Shown: positions 63,211 through 64,000 of the stretch, piece by piece
How the letters are laid out: each line of letters begins with the position of its first letter
Numbering within the stretch: position 1 is the stretch's first letter
DNA from: Panopea generosa
Taxonomy: Eukaryota; Mollusca; Bivalvia; Adapedonta; Hiatellidae
DNA: 64,000 bases
Direction of reading: 5' to 3'
Assembly (NCBI GenBank): GCA_029582155.1
Contig: CM055902.1
Location: forward strand, 19,107,248 to 19,171,247
The notes under the pieces: generated by a model
Seen by the model: only the letters and a program-made list of their open reading frames with translations
What the model was told of the DNA's origin: nothing
Databases searched by the model: none
Position numbers and translations under genes: made by a program

Positions 63211-63329
63211 GTAAGAAGAAGACCATTATGTTCAATGCATCTTGACTGAAACATCCGAATCCAGAATATTTCAGTTACGATTAATTTTGTGTGTAATGGC
63301 TGTGGAGTGATAGCAGTTGCAGAAATATT

Positions 63330-63330
<1 letters not shown>

Positions 63331-63368
<38 letters not shown>

Positions 63369-63642
63369 ATTAGCATCATTTATATGCAATCACGGGCTAA
63401 CAGATGATCAGTTAACCTAACCGCTGTTTCCTGGAATCATGACAGTTAACCAGTACTCAAGCACACCCCATCTCCACAAGTAACTGATAACTTCCCCACT
63501 TGAATCAGCAGTGAGAGATGAATGATGAGACACGATGTCGTATATCAACCATCACGGAGATTGTGGGCGGTCAGGGATTCGAACTCACGACCCCTGGATT
63601 GATAGTCAGATGCATAACCAACTGAGCTAATCTGGCCCGGCA
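63331..63642 (-). mobile_element. tRNA-derived SINE, family A, full length
   Basis: The (GATT)n tail is at 63331-63366 and the head on the right is CGGGCCAGATTAGCTCAG when reversed, with B box GAGTTCGAATCCCTGACC. It is the copy with the longest tail (about 9 units), so probably among the younger ones. Confidence 0.85.
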
Positions 63643-63695
63643 GAGAGATATTATGTCATAGTGTGTATGTAACCTGTAACGAGGGAAACATATGT

Positions 63696-63775
63696 AAGCA
63701 GTCTGGCTAGCTCAGTTGGTAGAACATTCATCTTGTAAGCAAAAGGTCCCAGGTTTGAGTACTGAACTGGTTGCA
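63696..63775 (+). other. tRNA-Thr-like sequence, probably a SINE head
   Basis: GTCTGGCTAGCTCAGTTGGT gives a D arm, CTTGTAA would be an anticodon loop with TGT (Thr), and GGTTTGAGTACTG resembles a T arm. The anticodon stem TTCAT/GCAAA has two mismatches and the acceptor stem does not close, so it is not a working tRNA gene. Confidence 0.5.
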
Positions 63776-64000
63776 TATTATTCTCATCCTGTAACATAAT
63801 TATGTATAATAGTAGATAACATTGTCTTTGAAAGGATGTTGGAAGTCGCACAAAACACTTTTCAATAATTATAATGCAAGCTTATTTGAATAGTTTCCTT
63901 ACAGATATTGTACACATAAAGTGCATTAGTTTACCATTAATAGAACTATCTAAATTCTGTAGAGCAGCCATGTATGGATTCACACTTAATCATATTAATT

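Larger units (their letters stand above)
63211..64000. other. LRP4 intron running off the window
   Basis: No exon with the expected WPNGL motif is seen before the end. Apart from the SINE and tRNA-like sequence listed, it is AT-rich with no signal. Confidence 0.55.

Noticed and set aside
63696..63775. A tRNA-Thr gene
   Set aside because: Anticodon stem mismatches and no closed acceptor stem; more likely a SINE head or a pseudogene.
1..64000. CRISPR arrays, operons or phage islands
   Set aside because: The direct repeats have no constant-repeat/variable-spacer layout, and the gene structure with spliced exons is animal.

Overview
The window is one long stretch of a single animal gene on the + strand: an LRP4-type (MEGF7) low-density-lipoprotein-receptor-related protein. 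I can place 28 coding exons between 1766 and 63210. All have GT-AG borders, all intron phases agree, and together they read about 4.5 kb of coding sequence (about 1,501 codons) without a stop. Domain order is 8 LDLa modules (one per exon), two EGF-like modules in one exon, then YWTD beta-propeller 1, EGF, propeller 2, EGF, propeller 3, EGF, and the first half of propeller 4. This is the vertebrate LRP4 order. The signal-peptide exon lies before the window. The rest of propeller 4, the last EGF, the transmembrane segment and the cytoplasmic tail lie beyond it.

The organism is a metazoan with AT-rich introns. The intronic repeat style (several tRNA-derived SINE families, MITEs, tandem-core elements ending in a GGCC hairpin plus CTTGTTT, many minisatellites) suggests a lophotrochozoan, most likely a mollusc. 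That is an inference from style, because no species marker is present.

Layout: 1-1765 is the end of an upstream intron. 1766-42015 carries the LDLa exons, spread over large introns (13.4, 14.3 and 7.6 kb) that hold the main satellites: 30-bp arrays at 2.0 and 5.5 kb, a 28-bp array at 9.7-11.4 kb, a 39-bp array at 36.9-39.4 kb, and a 56-bp array at 40.4-40.9 kb that runs into a splice acceptor. 44644-63210 carries the EGF and propeller exons, with short introns (about 0.4-1.5 kb) full of SINE copies.

The introns hold no second intact gene. The only clear foreign protein remnant is the C-terminal end of a LINE reverse transcriptase (50355-50666, minus strand). A broken open region of unknown origin lies at 28053-28541. 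The most rewarding non-coding items are a pair of piggyBac-like palindromic MITEs flanked by TTAA or a near-TTAA, a TA-flanked MITE family with one copy nested in a SINE, an inverted copy of a traceable piece of the 28-bp satellite, and the minisatellite that supplies a splice site. I found no candidate for an undescribed multi-gene system.
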